Below are positions 8,764-17,388 of a stretch of 64,000 nt of DNA, piece after piece. The notes under the pieces are model-generated. The model worked only from the letters and a program-made list of their open reading frames with translations, had not been told where the DNA came from and did not search any database. The DNA lies in the NCBI RefSeq assembly GCF_007753265.1, contig NZ_CP036349.1, positions 4,869,363 to 4,933,362 of the forward strand, read 5' to 3'. Position numbers and translations under genes: made by a program. This DNA is from Botrimarina mediterranea (lineage in GTDB: Bacteria; Planctomycetota; Planctomycetia; Pirellulales; Lacipirellulaceae). The first letter of the stretch is position 1, and each line of letters begins with the position of its first letter.

Positions 8764-10035
8764 CTATGCCCGTTCGATCACCGCGGCGATCGCCTGCCCC
8801 GTCAGCGCATAATTGAGCGCCAGCATCGCCTCGCCGTCCGCGGGGCGGTGCTCGGCCGAGGCGTTCACCGGGCACGCCGGGTCGGGCGTCTCGTAGTTGA
8901 GCGTCGCGGGGACGACGCCTTGGCGCCAGCCGACCAGCGCGAGCGCCAACTCCAGCGATCCGCCCGCGGCGCCCGAAGACCCCAGATAACTTGTCGGCGC
9001 CGTTACCGGGGCGTCGCCGATCGTCTCCGCCAGGGCGGCGGCTTCCATCGCGTCGGTTTCGATGCGGGCCGAGCCATGGGCTTTGACCATCGCCAAGTCG
9101 CTCGGCGCGACGCTGGCTTTCTCGAGCGCGTCTTGTACGGCGCCAACGATCGCCTTACCTGTCGGTTGGCGTGAGTCGATCGATGGCTCGCAACGCGTCG
9201 AGACCGCTGCGACGCTGCCCCACGCCTTGCCGCCGCGTTGGGCGAAGCCGCGACGCTCGGCGTGATCGCGGCTTTCGAGGAGGAAGAACGCTGCGCCCTC
9301 CGCGGCGACGTACCCACCTCGGTCTTTATCAAACGGCCGGCAGGCTTCGGCGGGGTCGCCCGCGTGACGGCTCAGCCCGGCGCCGCCGTGGAAGACGAGG
9401 TCCGTGAGGTCGAGCTTCGTGCTGGCGCCGCCGGCGATCATCACGTCGGCCGCGCCGCGTTCGATCGCTGCGGCCGCCTCGCCGATCGCCAACAGGCTCG
9501 ACACGTCGCCCAGCGAGATCGTGTTGGTCGGCCCGAACGCCTGTTTGCGGATGCCGACGTGACACGCCGCCATGTTCGGCAGGTACTTGAGCATCCACAG
9601 CGGAAAGAGCTGCCGCATCCCTTGCGAGCCCCACAGCCGTAGATCGACCTCGCCCTTCTCGTTGAGGCTCTCGGCCAGCGGCGCGGCGAGCTCGTCCAGG
9701 CCGCAGTAGAGCAGCCCCGCGGCGCCGACGACGCCGACCCGTTCGGGATCGACCTCGATCGAGTCGAGCCCTGCGTCGGTCCAGGCGAGCTCGCCCGCCG
9801 CGAACGCCAGCTGGATCTCCCGGGCCATCACCTTGAGGCTTTTGCGGGGCTGGACGTAGCGTTTGCCGTCAAAGTCGGCGACCTGCCCCCCGAACGGGGC
9901 AATCCAGCCCACCTGGGCCAGCTCGTCGATGGAGCGGATGCCCGATCGCTTCGAGTTAAGCGAATCGCCGACCGCGTCCACACCGATCCCGATCGGTGAG
10001 ACGACGCCAACGCCGGTAATCAACACATCGGACAC
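8764..10035 (-). CDS. Beta-ketoacyl-ACP synthase homologue lacking the catalytic Cys
   Basis: 423 residues with the thiolase fold of FabF/KAS II: N-terminal VLITGVGVVSPIGIG, the GPTNTISLGDVSSLLAIG segment where KAS enzymes have the nucleophile, KAHGS with His320, and a degraded C-terminus. The position of the Cys is occupied by Asp177. The second His (KS-T-G-H in FabF) is replaced in TSYLGSSGAAGG (349-358), and the final GFGG loop is absent. It therefore cannot condense acyl chains by the usual mechanism and resembles chain-length-factor type partners, though those usually have Gln. It is divergent from a desaturase with 236 bases between, which hints at lipid metabolism. No active KS partner or ACP lies nearby. 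Confidence 0.85.
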   Translation of the reverse strand: MSDVLITGVGVVSPIGIGVDAVGDSLNSKRSGIRSIDELAQVGWIAPFGGQVADFDGKRYVQPRKSLKVMAREIQLAFAAGELAWTDAGLDSIEVDPERVGVVGAAGLLYCGLDELAAPLAESLNEKGEVDLRLWGSQGMRQLFPLWMLKYLPNMAACHVGIRKQAFGPTNTISLGDVSSLLAIGEAAAAIERGAADVMIAGGASTKLDLTDLVFHGGAGLSRHAGDPAEACRPFDKDRGGYVAAEGAAFFLLESRDHAERRGFAQRGGKAWGSVAAVSTRCEPSIDSRQPTGKAIVGAVQDALEKASVAPSDLAMVKAHGSARIETDAMEAAALAETIGDAPVTAPTSYLGSSGAAGGSLELALALVGWRQGVVPATLNYETPDPACPVNASAEHRPADGEAMLALNYALTGQAIAAVIERA

Positions 10036-10271
10036 GGAAGTCGGGCAGTCGCGGGGCAGAGGGCGGGGATCGAGGCCCCATTAAACGGGAAGGGCCTTCC
10101 GAGTGTAATTGACGGGCGGCTGCCGTGCGGGGGGGTCCAGGCTCGAAACGCAGCCCTGCCGAGGGGGGCGACAGCTTGCCTACTTGAACACAACCCCGGT
10201 TTTGCCGTACCAAGCAAGGATCGGCCTCGGTTGCATGGTTTCTGGATACTGGTGGTGAGGGAGTTCGCGGC

Positions 10272-11420
10272 GTGTCAGCAGAAATCGACCCTTCGGCCGC
10301 AGAGCCGGCTTTTTCGATGCGACAGGCGCGGGACCTGCTGCGTGACGAGGACCTACGGCCCAAGCTCTGGCTCTACTGGACCGACCTCTTGCTGAGCTGG
10401 GCCGGCTTGCTGGTCGGCATCCATTGCATGGTGGACGTTCACCTGCCATGGCCCGCACGGTTCGCGGGGTACGTAGCGGCGGTGATCCTCGGGTATCGGT
10501 GCGCTCTGTTCACCCACGAGATCGCCCACCAGCCCGAGAAGGAGTTCCGCACGTTCCGCTTCGTCTGGAACCTGTTGATCGGCATCCCCTTCTTGATGCC
10601 CTCGTTCACCTACGCGATCCATCTCGAGCATCACCGCCGCCGCAGCTACGGCACCAGCCACGACGGCGAGTACCTGCCCTTCGGCACGCGGCCTGTCTGG
10701 CATCTGCTGGCGTACCTGGGGCAGAGCTTCTTCATTCCCCTGCTGGCGATCTTCCGCTTCGGCGTGCTGACGCCGCTGACATGGCTCGGGCGGCCCGTCC
10801 GCGACTGGGTCCACCAGCACGCCTCGTCGATGATCATCGACCCCGCTTACGTCCGGCCGCTCCCTTCCGACCGCCAACTCAGCGCGATCCGTCTCCAAGA
10901 GGCGGCGACGTTCGGCTTTCTCGTCATCAGCACGGTGCTGAACGTTTGCAGCTGGATGGACATCGGCGGCGTCCGCGCGCTCGTCGAACCCTGGCTGCTG
11001 CTCAACGTTTACATCGTCGCCGTCTCGGTGATCTTCATCAACGCGGTGCGCACGCTCGGCGCCCACCGCTACTACTACGACCGCCGCGCCGAAGACGACC
11101 GACCGATGTCCTTCACCGAGCAACTGCTCGACTCGGTCAACTACCCACGACGTCCCTTCACGACAACGCTCTGGGCGCCGGTGGGCCTCCAGTTCCACGC
11201 CCTGCATCACCTCTTCCCGTCGCTGCCGTACCACTCGCTACGCGCAGCGCACCAACGCCTGATGGCGGGCTTGCCGGCCGACTCCCCGTACCGCCAAACC
11301 AACAGCCCCGGGCTGCTGCACGCGCTGGCGGACCTGTGGCGAAGGGCGAGCGAGTCGCAAACACCAAAGGGGAAAGTGGAAAGGGGAAAGCGGAAGAGCT
11401 CGGAACTCGAAGCGGCCTAA
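10272..11420 (+). CDS. Membrane fatty-acid desaturase family protein
   Basis: 382 residues. It has the three histidine boxes of di-iron membrane desaturases: H82-EIA-H86, H117-LEHH121 and H309-ALHH313, plus GAHRY at 264-267. Four or more hydrophobic spans separate them, so it should sit in the cytoplasmic membrane and introduce double bonds or hydroxyls into acyl chains; the substrate is not predictable. The last about 20 residues (TPKGKVERGKRKSSELEAA) are encoded by a genomic AG-rich repeat, so the natural end of the domain is near residue 362. The neighbouring divergent ketosynthase homologue supports a lipid role. Confidence 0.88.
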   Translation: MSAEIDPSAAEPAFSMRQARDLLRDEDLRPKLWLYWTDLLLSWAGLLVGIHCMVDVHLPWPARFAGYVAAVILGYRCALFTHEIAHQPEKEFRTFRFVWNLLIGIPFLMPSFTYAIHLEHHRRRSYGTSHDGEYLPFGTRPVWHLLAYLGQSFFIPLLAIFRFGVLTPLTWLGRPVRDWVHQHASSMIIDPAYVRPLPSDRQLSAIRLQEAATFGFLVISTVLNVCSWMDIGGVRALVEPWLLLNVYIVAVSVIFINAVRTLGAHRYYYDRRAEDDRPMSFTEQLLDSVNYPRRPFTTTLWAPVGLQFHALHHLFPSLPYHSLRAAHQRLMAGLPADSPYRQTNSPGLLHALADLWRRASESQTPKGKVERGKRKSSELEAA

Positions 11421-11464
11421 GCTTTCAAGCTTTTCCCTTTTCGGCATTCCCCTTTCCCCTTTCC
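11366..11464. repeat. AG-rich inverted repeat overlapping a gene end
   Basis: Purine arm 11366-11394 (AAAGGGGAAAGTGGAAAGGG...) pairs with the pyrimidine arm 11431-11464. It is the same family as the elements at 12605 and 16180. The left arm is inside the desaturase reading frame and the right arm ends two bases before the stop of the convergent GNAT-like gene. Confidence 0.8.
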
Positions 11465-11465
11465 G

Positions 11466-12599
11466 TCACAGCTCCTTCTCAAACACCCGCCACGTCTTGT
11501 AGCGCAACGCCCCCCCCTTCTCCACCGTCTTGCGCGACAGGTCGTTGCTCTCCAAGATCCAGCTGAACTCGCAGTCGGTCACGCCGTGCGCGAGCGCCGG
11601 TTCGAGCATGCTCACCGTCAGGCAGACGCCGACGCCCCAGCTCTGGTACTCGGGCAACACGTTGGTGCTCACCAGGCGGATCCGCTTCAGCCCCTTCCGA
11701 TTCGCCAGCAGCTTGACCCAACCGAACGGGAACAGCCGGCCGTCAATCTCCTTGATGCGTGGGTTGTAATCGAGCAAACCAAAGACGCACCCCACCGGCC
11801 TGCCGTCGACTTCGGCGATCCGCGCCAGTTCCGGCACCAGCAGTTGCCGCAGGTCCTTGGCGAAGTGAACGACCTCGTCGCGGGTCATCGGGCAGTGGCC
11901 CCAGGTCTCGACCATCGCCTGGTTGTAGATCGTGAGAAACGTCTCCACCTCGCGGCCAAAGTTCTTGGGGTCCATCGGCCGTACTTTGACGCCGAAGCGT
12001 TCGCGGACCATCTGATCGACCGTGATCAACTTCTTGTCCTTTGACACCGCGTCGAGCATCGAGACGTCGCCACGGTAGGCGTACATGTCGTGGGCCTTGC
12101 CGTAGCCCGCCGCTTCGATGAGCCGCTGGTAGTACGGCGGGTTGTGCGTCAGCAAGAAGTACGGCGGCGTGTCGAAGCCCTCGATCAGCACGCCGAACTC
12201 GTAGTTGATCGCCGGATTGAACGGCCCCCGAGCGCTGGCCCTGCCGCGCTCGCGTAGCCAGTCCTCGGCTGCCTTGAGCAGCCCGGCGGCCGCCTCGGGG
12301 TCGTCCCGGCACTCGAAGAAGCCGAAGAACCCCGTGTTCTCTTCGTGGAACTCGTTGTGGGTCGGGTTGTCGATCGCCAGGATGCGGCCCACGGGCTCAG
12401 GCCCGCGCATGGCGAGATAGGCCTGCCCCCGGATATTGTCCCAGATCGGGTGACGCCCGAACCCCGCCAGCTTCTTCTGCGTGTCCCGCAGCGGCGGAAC
12501 CCAGCACGGGTCGCCGACATTCACCTTCCAAGGCATTTCGAGCCAGTCGCGACGCTGGTAGCGGTTGGTGACGGGCTCGACGCGGAGCGGACGGGGCAT
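11466..12599 (-). CDS. GNAT-like acyltransferase family protein
   Basis: 377 residues, soluble. The N-terminal half (about 1-190) contains FGFFECRDDPEAAAGLL and RGPFNPAINYEFGVL, a pattern I associate with uncharacterised GNAT-superfamily proteins of about 380 residues. The C-terminal half (200-377) has GCVFGLLDYNP, ...LVSTNVLPEYQSWGVG and a late EFSWILESN, consistent with a GNAT fold including an N-myristoyl-transferase-like acetyl-CoA site. Substrate unknown. The ATG at 12599 lies directly at the border of the long hairpin shared with the divergent epimerase gene. Confidence 0.7.
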   Translation of the reverse strand: MPRPLRVEPVTNRYQRRDWLEMPWKVNVGDPCWVPPLRDTQKKLAGFGRHPIWDNIRGQAYLAMRGPEPVGRILAIDNPTHNEFHEENTGFFGFFECRDDPEAAAGLLKAAEDWLRERGRASARGPFNPAINYEFGVLIEGFDTPPYFLLTHNPPYYQRLIEAAGYGKAHDMYAYRGDVSMLDAVSKDKKLITVDQMVRERFGVKVRPMDPKNFGREVETFLTIYNQAMVETWGHCPMTRDEVVHFAKDLRQLLVPELARIAEVDGRPVGCVFGLLDYNPRIKEIDGRLFPFGWVKLLANRKGLKRIRLVSTNVLPEYQSWGVGVCLTVSMLEPALAHGVTDCEFSWILESNDLSRKTVEKGGALRYKTWRVFEKEL

Positions 12600-12604
12600 T
12601 GCGA

Positions 12605-12756
12605 AAAGGGGAATGCGGAAAGTGGAAAGGGGAAGGACCCGATGGCCATCGTGTCTCTAATGGCGAGAAGCGATAAACTCTCACGCCGTTTGGTTCAACG
12701 CAACCGATGGTCCCGACCCTGCGTCCTTCCCCTTTCCACTTTCCGCATTCCCCTTT
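12605..12756. repeat. Perfect 34-bp inverted repeat filling a divergent intergenic gap
   Basis: Arms 12605-12638 and 12723-12756 are complementary at all 34 positions (AAAGGGGAATGCGGAAAGTG...). The loop is 84 bases. The element occupies practically the whole 160 bases between two divergent ATGs (12599 and 12760), so it must coincide with both promoters and leaders. The AG-rich family is shared with 11366 and 16180. Confidence 0.9.
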
Positions 12757-12759
12757 CCC

Positions 12760-13788
12760 ATGCGTTCTGTCCTCGTCACCGGCGCCACCGGCTTCATCGG
12801 CGCCCGTCTCGCCCAGCGGCTTGTCGAGCGGGGCAACCGCGTGGCTTGCCTCGTCCGGCCAACCAGCGACACGTCGCGTCTCGAACGGCTGGGCGTTGAA
12901 TGCCGGGTCGGCTCACTCGGCGACGAGGAGAGCCTCTCCGCGGCCCTGGAGGGCGTTGACGCCGTCTATCACCTCGCCGGCCTCGTCCACGCCACACGGC
13001 TCGAAGACTTCCTGGAGGTCAACGCCGACGGCGCCGAGCGGCTCTGCCGGGCCGCTGCCGTCCAATCGACGCCGCCGACGGTGCTGTCGGTCAGCTCGCT
13101 GGCGGCAACGGGGCCCTCGCTCCCCGGCCAACCGCACAACGAAGCCACGCCGCCGTCCCCCGTCTCCTTCTACGGCCAGAGCAAACTCGCCGGCGAACAC
13201 GCCTGCCGCCGGCTCGCCGATCGCGTTCCGCTGTCGATCCTCCGCCCGCCGGTGGTCTTCGGCCCCGGCGACCGCGACGGCCTCTTGCTCTTTAAGACGC
13301 TACGAAAGTTCCCGATCCACTTCGTGCCGCAGATGAAGGGCCTGCCCCTGTCGCTGATCTACGTCGACGACCTCGTCGCAGCGATGATCGCCGTCGCCGA
13401 GCACGGCGAGCGCGTCGCCACCCCTACCGATCCCGATAACCCCGCCGAGCCCAACGACCCCCGCGGCCTCTACTTCGCCGCCGACCCCACCGAGTCGTCC
13501 TACGCCGACATGGGCCGCCTGGCCGCCGCGGCCCTCGGCAAAAAGATCGTGGTGATCCGCCGCCGTAAGTACCCGTTCTTACCGGTCGCGATCGCCGGCG
13601 ATGTCATTGGCCGCATCAAAGGCAAAGCCCCTCTCTTCGGCATGGACAAGCTGAGAGAAGCCTCGGCGAGCGGCTGGGTCTGTGACCCGACGAAGATCAT
13701 GACAACGCTAGGCTGGAAGCCGGCGGCTTCGTTGGGTGAGCGTTACGAGCAAACCCATGCTTGGTATCGCGAAGCCGGGTGGCTGTAA
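12760..13788 (+). CDS. NAD-dependent epimerase/dehydratase (extended SDR)
   Basis: 342 residues. The N-terminus has the Rossmann motif TGATGFIG (7-14). The SDR catalytic set is visible as the SVSSLAATG serine region (about 107-115) and Y-GQSK (Y/K about 136-140). The region RPPVVFGPGDRDG is typical of the dihydroflavonol-reductase / HpnA-like / 3-beta-hydroxysteroid group. It probably oxidises or epimerises a sugar nucleotide, terpenoid or similar alcohol; the substrate cannot be told. The ATG lies four bases after the right arm of a 34-bp inverted repeat, and no separate ribosome site is seen. It is convergent with the protease-HlyD gene. Confidence 0.85.
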   Translation: MRSVLVTGATGFIGARLAQRLVERGNRVACLVRPTSDTSRLERLGVECRVGSLGDEESLSAALEGVDAVYHLAGLVHATRLEDFLEVNADGAERLCRAAAVQSTPPTVLSVSSLAATGPSLPGQPHNEATPPSPVSFYGQSKLAGEHACRRLADRVPLSILRPPVVFGPGDRDGLLLFKTLRKFPIHFVPQMKGLPLSLIYVDDLVAAMIAVAEHGERVATPTDPDNPAEPNDPRGLYFAADPTESSYADMGRLAAAALGKKIVVIRRRKYPFLPVAIAGDVIGRIKGKAPLFGMDKLREASASGWVCDPTKIMTTLGWKPAASLGERYEQTHAWYREAGWL

Positions 13789-13792
13789 CGTG

Positions 13793-13883
13793 AATGACGA
13801 AATCCGAATGACGAATGACGAACCTGTCGGAAGCAGCACGGCCCTCCGGCAGGTTCGTCATTCGTCATTCGTGCTTCGTCATT
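13793..13883. repeat. Inverted repeat between convergent genes ('GAATGACGAA' family)
   Basis: Arms 13793-13826 and 13850-13883 match at 31 of 34 positions with a 23-base loop. Each arm is built from tandem CGAATGA units. The element starts five bases after the epimerase stop and ends 22 bases before the stop of the convergent gene, a position that fits a bidirectional transcript end, although there is no T tract. Confidence 0.85.
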
Positions 13884-13905
13884 TCTCCGACAATGTCGAC
13901 TGATC

Positions 13906-16176
13906 TCACAAATCGAAGTTCACCGTCTTCGTCAGGTACCGATAGAACCGCTGCCACAGCGTCCGTGGCTCGATCGTGATCTTCGCCTCGCCCACGAGGC
14001 CAACTCGCAAGAGGTCGTGTTGCTGCTTGTACTCTTCGGGGAGACTCGCGTAGTCGCCCAGCGGGACGGTCGCCTCGAACATCGGCGTTAGCGGTTTCGC
14101 TTGGCCCGACTTGTCCATCTCGGTGGCCACCGCGCCGCCGGTGAGGCTCGATAGCCGCGGCGGGGTCTCCGGCAATTCCTCGCGCGAGATCGACGTAATC
14201 TCGCTCGGATAGATCAGGTCCGTCGTCTGGTTGAGCATCAGCCGCACCGGCTGGCCCTCGGCCACGAGCTCGATGTCGTCCTGACCGATCAAGATGCGGG
14301 CCTCGAGCGACCGCGGGTCGCCGATCCGGCAGAAGCGCTCGGTCGCCTCGAGCGTCGCGCCGAGATTCTTCTCCGCCAGTGGCGATCCCTCCCAGCTCCC
14401 CAGGTCCTTCGGGTCCTGGGTGCGGTTCGACTTGTAGTCGGGCTCCATGACGACGCCCGCGATCGGCGCCCGCAGCGTCAACCGCTCGGCGTCCTCGAGC
14501 TGCTTCTTGAGTTGCCGTTCGGCGCTGGCGAGGCTCTCGCGCGCCAGCCCCAGCCGGCCCGACGCGGTCGCGTCGTTGAACGCGATGTTCTCGAGCGAAC
14601 GGATTTCCGCCTTGTAGCCATCGACCTCGCCTTGGAGGCGGGCGATGCCGATCTCCAGGTCGATGCTCTTGAGCCGCGCGAGCTCCTGGCCCGCCTCGAC
14701 ACGCTGGCCCGGTTTGACGAAGACCTCTTCGAGCATCGCGGGGACGCCGGCGTAAACGCTCGCCGCCCCGCGCGGGTGGATCACCGCCGGGCAGTAGACA
14801 TACGCGGGCAGCGGCACGGTGAACACCGCCGCGATGGCGGCCGCGATAATCGCCAGGGTCACCAACAGCGGGACGCGTTTCACTTTGTTCAGCCTCCCCG
14901 GCACCTTGAAGTACTTGTAGAGCTTCACGAACGGCTGCCCGACCAACCCCCACACCGCCATCAGCGCGATCGCCTGGCCGAGCGGCTTGAGCCCGTAAGG
15001 CTCGAAGACCTGATTGAGGAAGTAGAGGATCGACAACACCACCACCCAACGATACAGCGCCGCGGCGACGGTGTAGGTCGCGAACAACCACTGGTTCTTC
15101 TTCGGCAGGAAAGGGTCTTCTTGCTGCTCCATCCCTAGGCAGTACTTGGCCATCGTCCGGTTGAGGATGGTGCTCGCCTTCTGGCGGAGGTTGGGGACCT
15201 CCATCAGGTCGCTGAGGATGTAGTAGCCGTCGTAACGGAGCAGCGGGTTAGCGTTGAACAGGATCGTGCTCACCGAGCTCACGAACATGATGTTCAGACA
15301 CACGTAGTGCAGCAGCCCGGGCTCGGTGAACCACCAGATGAACGTGCAGATCGAGGCCAGCACGACCTCCACGTACATCCCCGCCGCGCCGATCGCCGCG
15401 CGATGCCACTTGTTGGGCAGCATCCACGAGTCACTGACGTTGCAGTACAGGCACGGCGTCAGCACCAGCAGCATGACGCCCATCTCGTGGCACTCGCCGC
15501 CGAAGTGCTTGCAAGACAGCCCGTGGCCGAACTCGTGGAGGATCTTCGTGCTGCCGAGCACGATCGCCAGCAGCAGCCAGTTCTCGGCCGCGAAGAACGT
15601 GTTGAAGTCCGGCAGCTTCGACTGGAACAAATCGAACTGCACCAAGATCAACGACAAGGCCGACAGGCACAGCACGATGCACAGCACCAGCGCCGTCCTG
15701 CTGAAGAACCACCGCACGGGCGGGAAGCTGTAGAGCAGATTGAGGATCCAGTCGGGATCAATCCCCTTGAAGCGGACCGAGAGGATGTTGGTGAACTTCT
15801 GTTGAACCTCTTTCCAGCGGCGCTCGTCACGTCGCTTCTTGAGCTGATCCCCCTGCCCCGGCGAGTCGGTGATCACCAGCCCGCTGCGGTGCAGCGTGCC
15901 GACGAATTGTTGCAACTCCTCGGTCTGGATCGACTGCGGCGGGAACCGGCGCTCGAACTCCTCGGCGATCTCGTCGAGGCTCGACTCGCCGTCGAGCATC
16001 GAGAGGATCGCAAACTCCTCTTCCTCGAACCGGAAGTACTGCAGCGCTACCGGGTCCTTCACGACCCAGTAGACGCGCCCCTGATAACGCTGCTTCTTCG
16101 CCTCGAGGTCAGGCCGCACCCGGATCGGCAGCCGCCGGCTGCTGGAAGAAACCAGGCTGTCGGCGAGAGTGGCCAT
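13906..16176 (-). CDS. PqqD-like / site-2 metalloprotease (M50) / HlyD fusion protein
   Basis: 756 residues and three modules. Residues about 30-105 resemble a PqqD-type peptide-binding winged helix. Residues 145-440 are a polytopic membrane region with the M50 zinc site H214-EFGH218 and the third ligand in NPLLRYDG (D316), plus the conserved PCLYCNVSDSW (241-251). Residues about 455-756 form a membrane-fusion-protein part: a lipoyl half motif around GVPAMLEEVFVKPGQRVEAG, a coiled-coil hairpin and a second lipoyl half (LRAPIAGVVM). It is last in a three-gene operon and separated from the HlyD gene by a hairpin element. Likely role: inner-membrane protease-linked component of an export or envelope system (inference). 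No ABC ATPase or TolC is nearby. Confidence 0.88.
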   Translation of the reverse strand: MATLADSLVSSSSRRLPIRVRPDLEAKKQRYQGRVYWVVKDPVALQYFRFEEEEFAILSMLDGESSLDEIAEEFERRFPPQSIQTEELQQFVGTLHRSGLVITDSPGQGDQLKKRRDERRWKEVQQKFTNILSVRFKGIDPDWILNLLYSFPPVRWFFSRTALVLCIVLCLSALSLILVQFDLFQSKLPDFNTFFAAENWLLLAIVLGSTKILHEFGHGLSCKHFGGECHEMGVMLLVLTPCLYCNVSDSWMLPNKWHRAAIGAAGMYVEVVLASICTFIWWFTEPGLLHYVCLNIMFVSSVSTILFNANPLLRYDGYYILSDLMEVPNLRQKASTILNRTMAKYCLGMEQQEDPFLPKKNQWLFATYTVAAALYRWVVVLSILYFLNQVFEPYGLKPLGQAIALMAVWGLVGQPFVKLYKYFKVPGRLNKVKRVPLLVTLAIIAAAIAAVFTVPLPAYVYCPAVIHPRGAASVYAGVPAMLEEVFVKPGQRVEAGQELARLKSIDLEIGIARLQGEVDGYKAEIRSLENIAFNDATASGRLGLARESLASAERQLKKQLEDAERLTLRAPIAGVVMEPDYKSNRTQDPKDLGSWEGSPLAEKNLGATLEATERFCRIGDPRSLEARILIGQDDIELVAEGQPVRLMLNQTTDLIYPSEITSISREELPETPPRLSSLTGGAVATEMDKSGQAKPLTPMFEATVPLGDYASLPEEYKQQHDLLRVGLVGEAKITIEPRTLWQRFYRYLTKTVNFDL

Positions 16177-16179
16177 GTG

Positions 16180-16272
16180 AAAGGGGAAAAACGAAAGTGG
16201 AAAGGGGATACAAGGAACGAGAGCAGGTTTGCGGGCAAGACTTTCCGCATCCCCCTTTCAACTTTCCCCTTT
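16180..16272. repeat. AG-rich inverted repeat inside an operon
   Basis: Arm 16180-16209 (AAAGGGGAAAAACGAAAGTG...) pairs with 16241-16272. It fills the 100 bases between the HlyD stop (16277) and the ATG of the M50 gene (16176), so it lies in the transcript between two genes of the same operon. Confidence 0.8.
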
Positions 16273-16276
16273 AGCG

Positions 16277-17314
16277 TTAGCGGGCGGCCCGCGCCCTCGT
16301 CGCCCGTCCGCCCACCGCCGGCCCCTCCCCCTTCGTCCCCAGATGAATCTCCATCGTGGCGGGGAGGTTCGGGCTGATCGCCCAGCGGCCCCCTTCGAGG
16401 CGGTTGGCGATTTCGGCGCGGACGCGGTAGCGGGACCGTTCGCCGTCGTACTCGGCTAGCGGATCGACGTAGACGATGTAGCCGGTGGCCTCCTCCGTAC
16501 GGCCAGGCGCCACGGGGACACTCACCGTCACGCGGCAGTTCTCGATGTCGCGCTGGTCGAATTCGTCGAAGTAAACGAAGCCGTCTACCTGTAACAGGTC
16601 GAGCCGAGCGACCTCGGCGATCGTGTCGCCGGGCTGCACCCACTCCCCCTCTTCGCGATGGAGCTTGAGCACCTCGCCCCCGAACGGCGCACGAACGCGG
16701 CGCTTCTCGATCGCGATCTCCGCCAGCTGCATCTCGGCGCGCTTGACGTTCACTTCCATCATCGCGAGCTGCTGATCCTTGAGCGCCTTCTCGCCGCCCA
16801 GCTGGGCGCGCTTCCACTCGAGCTCCTCCTTGCGGACCTCGGCCTCGGGCACGGTGCCGGGGAGCCCCTTGTTGGCCTCGTAGATCTCTTCGAGGTCCGC
16901 CCGCTCGACCTTCTCTTGAGCCTCGGCGTAACGCTTCTCGATCTCGTCGTTCGCCCGCGCCAGCGTGTGCTGGTACTCCGCCTGGGCGCGCTTGTACGCC
17001 TGCTCGGCCTCGCGGGTGTCGATCTCGGCGATGATGTCCTCGCCCTGAAACCTCGACCCAATTTTAACGCCGACGTGCGTCAGGATACCCGCCTCCGTAG
17101 CGGCAAGGTCACGCTTGGTCACGAGGCCAATAAAGCCATCGATCGCGTGCGTCCGATCGCCAGCCGCGGCGCGGGCGCCCCCACCCCCGACCTGCGGGTC
17201 GGGCGGCAGCGGGTACTGCGCAGTCACCTGCGTAGCGAACGCGACGAGCACCGCCAACGCAGCGGGCGTTGTGACGAGCAGCAGGCGGCGGGTGGCGAGG
17301 GATCGCGTCTTCAT
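16277..17314 (-). CDS. HlyD-family periplasmic adaptor
   Basis: 345 residues from the ATG at 17314. A signal/anchor (RRLLLVTTPAALAVLVAF) is followed by a lipoyl half (GILTHVGVKIGSRFQGEDI), a long alpha-helical hairpin rich in Glu/Arg/Ala (about 120-225), and the second half RVRAPFGGEVLKLHREEGEW. This is a membrane-fusion protein bridging inner-membrane and outer components. An alternative GTG at 17392 overlaps the upstream stop (GTGA) and would allow translational coupling, but would add 26 residues in front of a perfect signal sequence. It is second in the GAF-HlyD / HlyD / M50-HlyD operon. Confidence 0.85.
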   Translation of the reverse strand: MKTRSLATRRLLLVTTPAALAVLVAFATQVTAQYPLPPDPQVGGGGARAAAGDRTHAIDGFIGLVTKRDLAATEAGILTHVGVKIGSRFQGEDIIAEIDTREAEQAYKRAQAEYQHTLARANDEIEKRYAEAQEKVERADLEEIYEANKGLPGTVPEAEVRKEELEWKRAQLGGEKALKDQQLAMMEVNVKRAEMQLAEIAIEKRRVRAPFGGEVLKLHREEGEWVQPGDTIAEVARLDLLQVDGFVYFDEFDQRDIENCRVTVSVPVAPGRTEEATGYIVYVDPLAEYDGERSRYRVRAEIANRLEGGRWAISPNLPATMEIHLGTKGEGPAVGGRATRARAAR

Positions 17315-17388
17315 GGCGGAAACGCTTCCATTATAAGGGTTTTTCAGCGGGGCGCCTGTTTTTTTGGCCACTATTCCGCACAAAAGGA

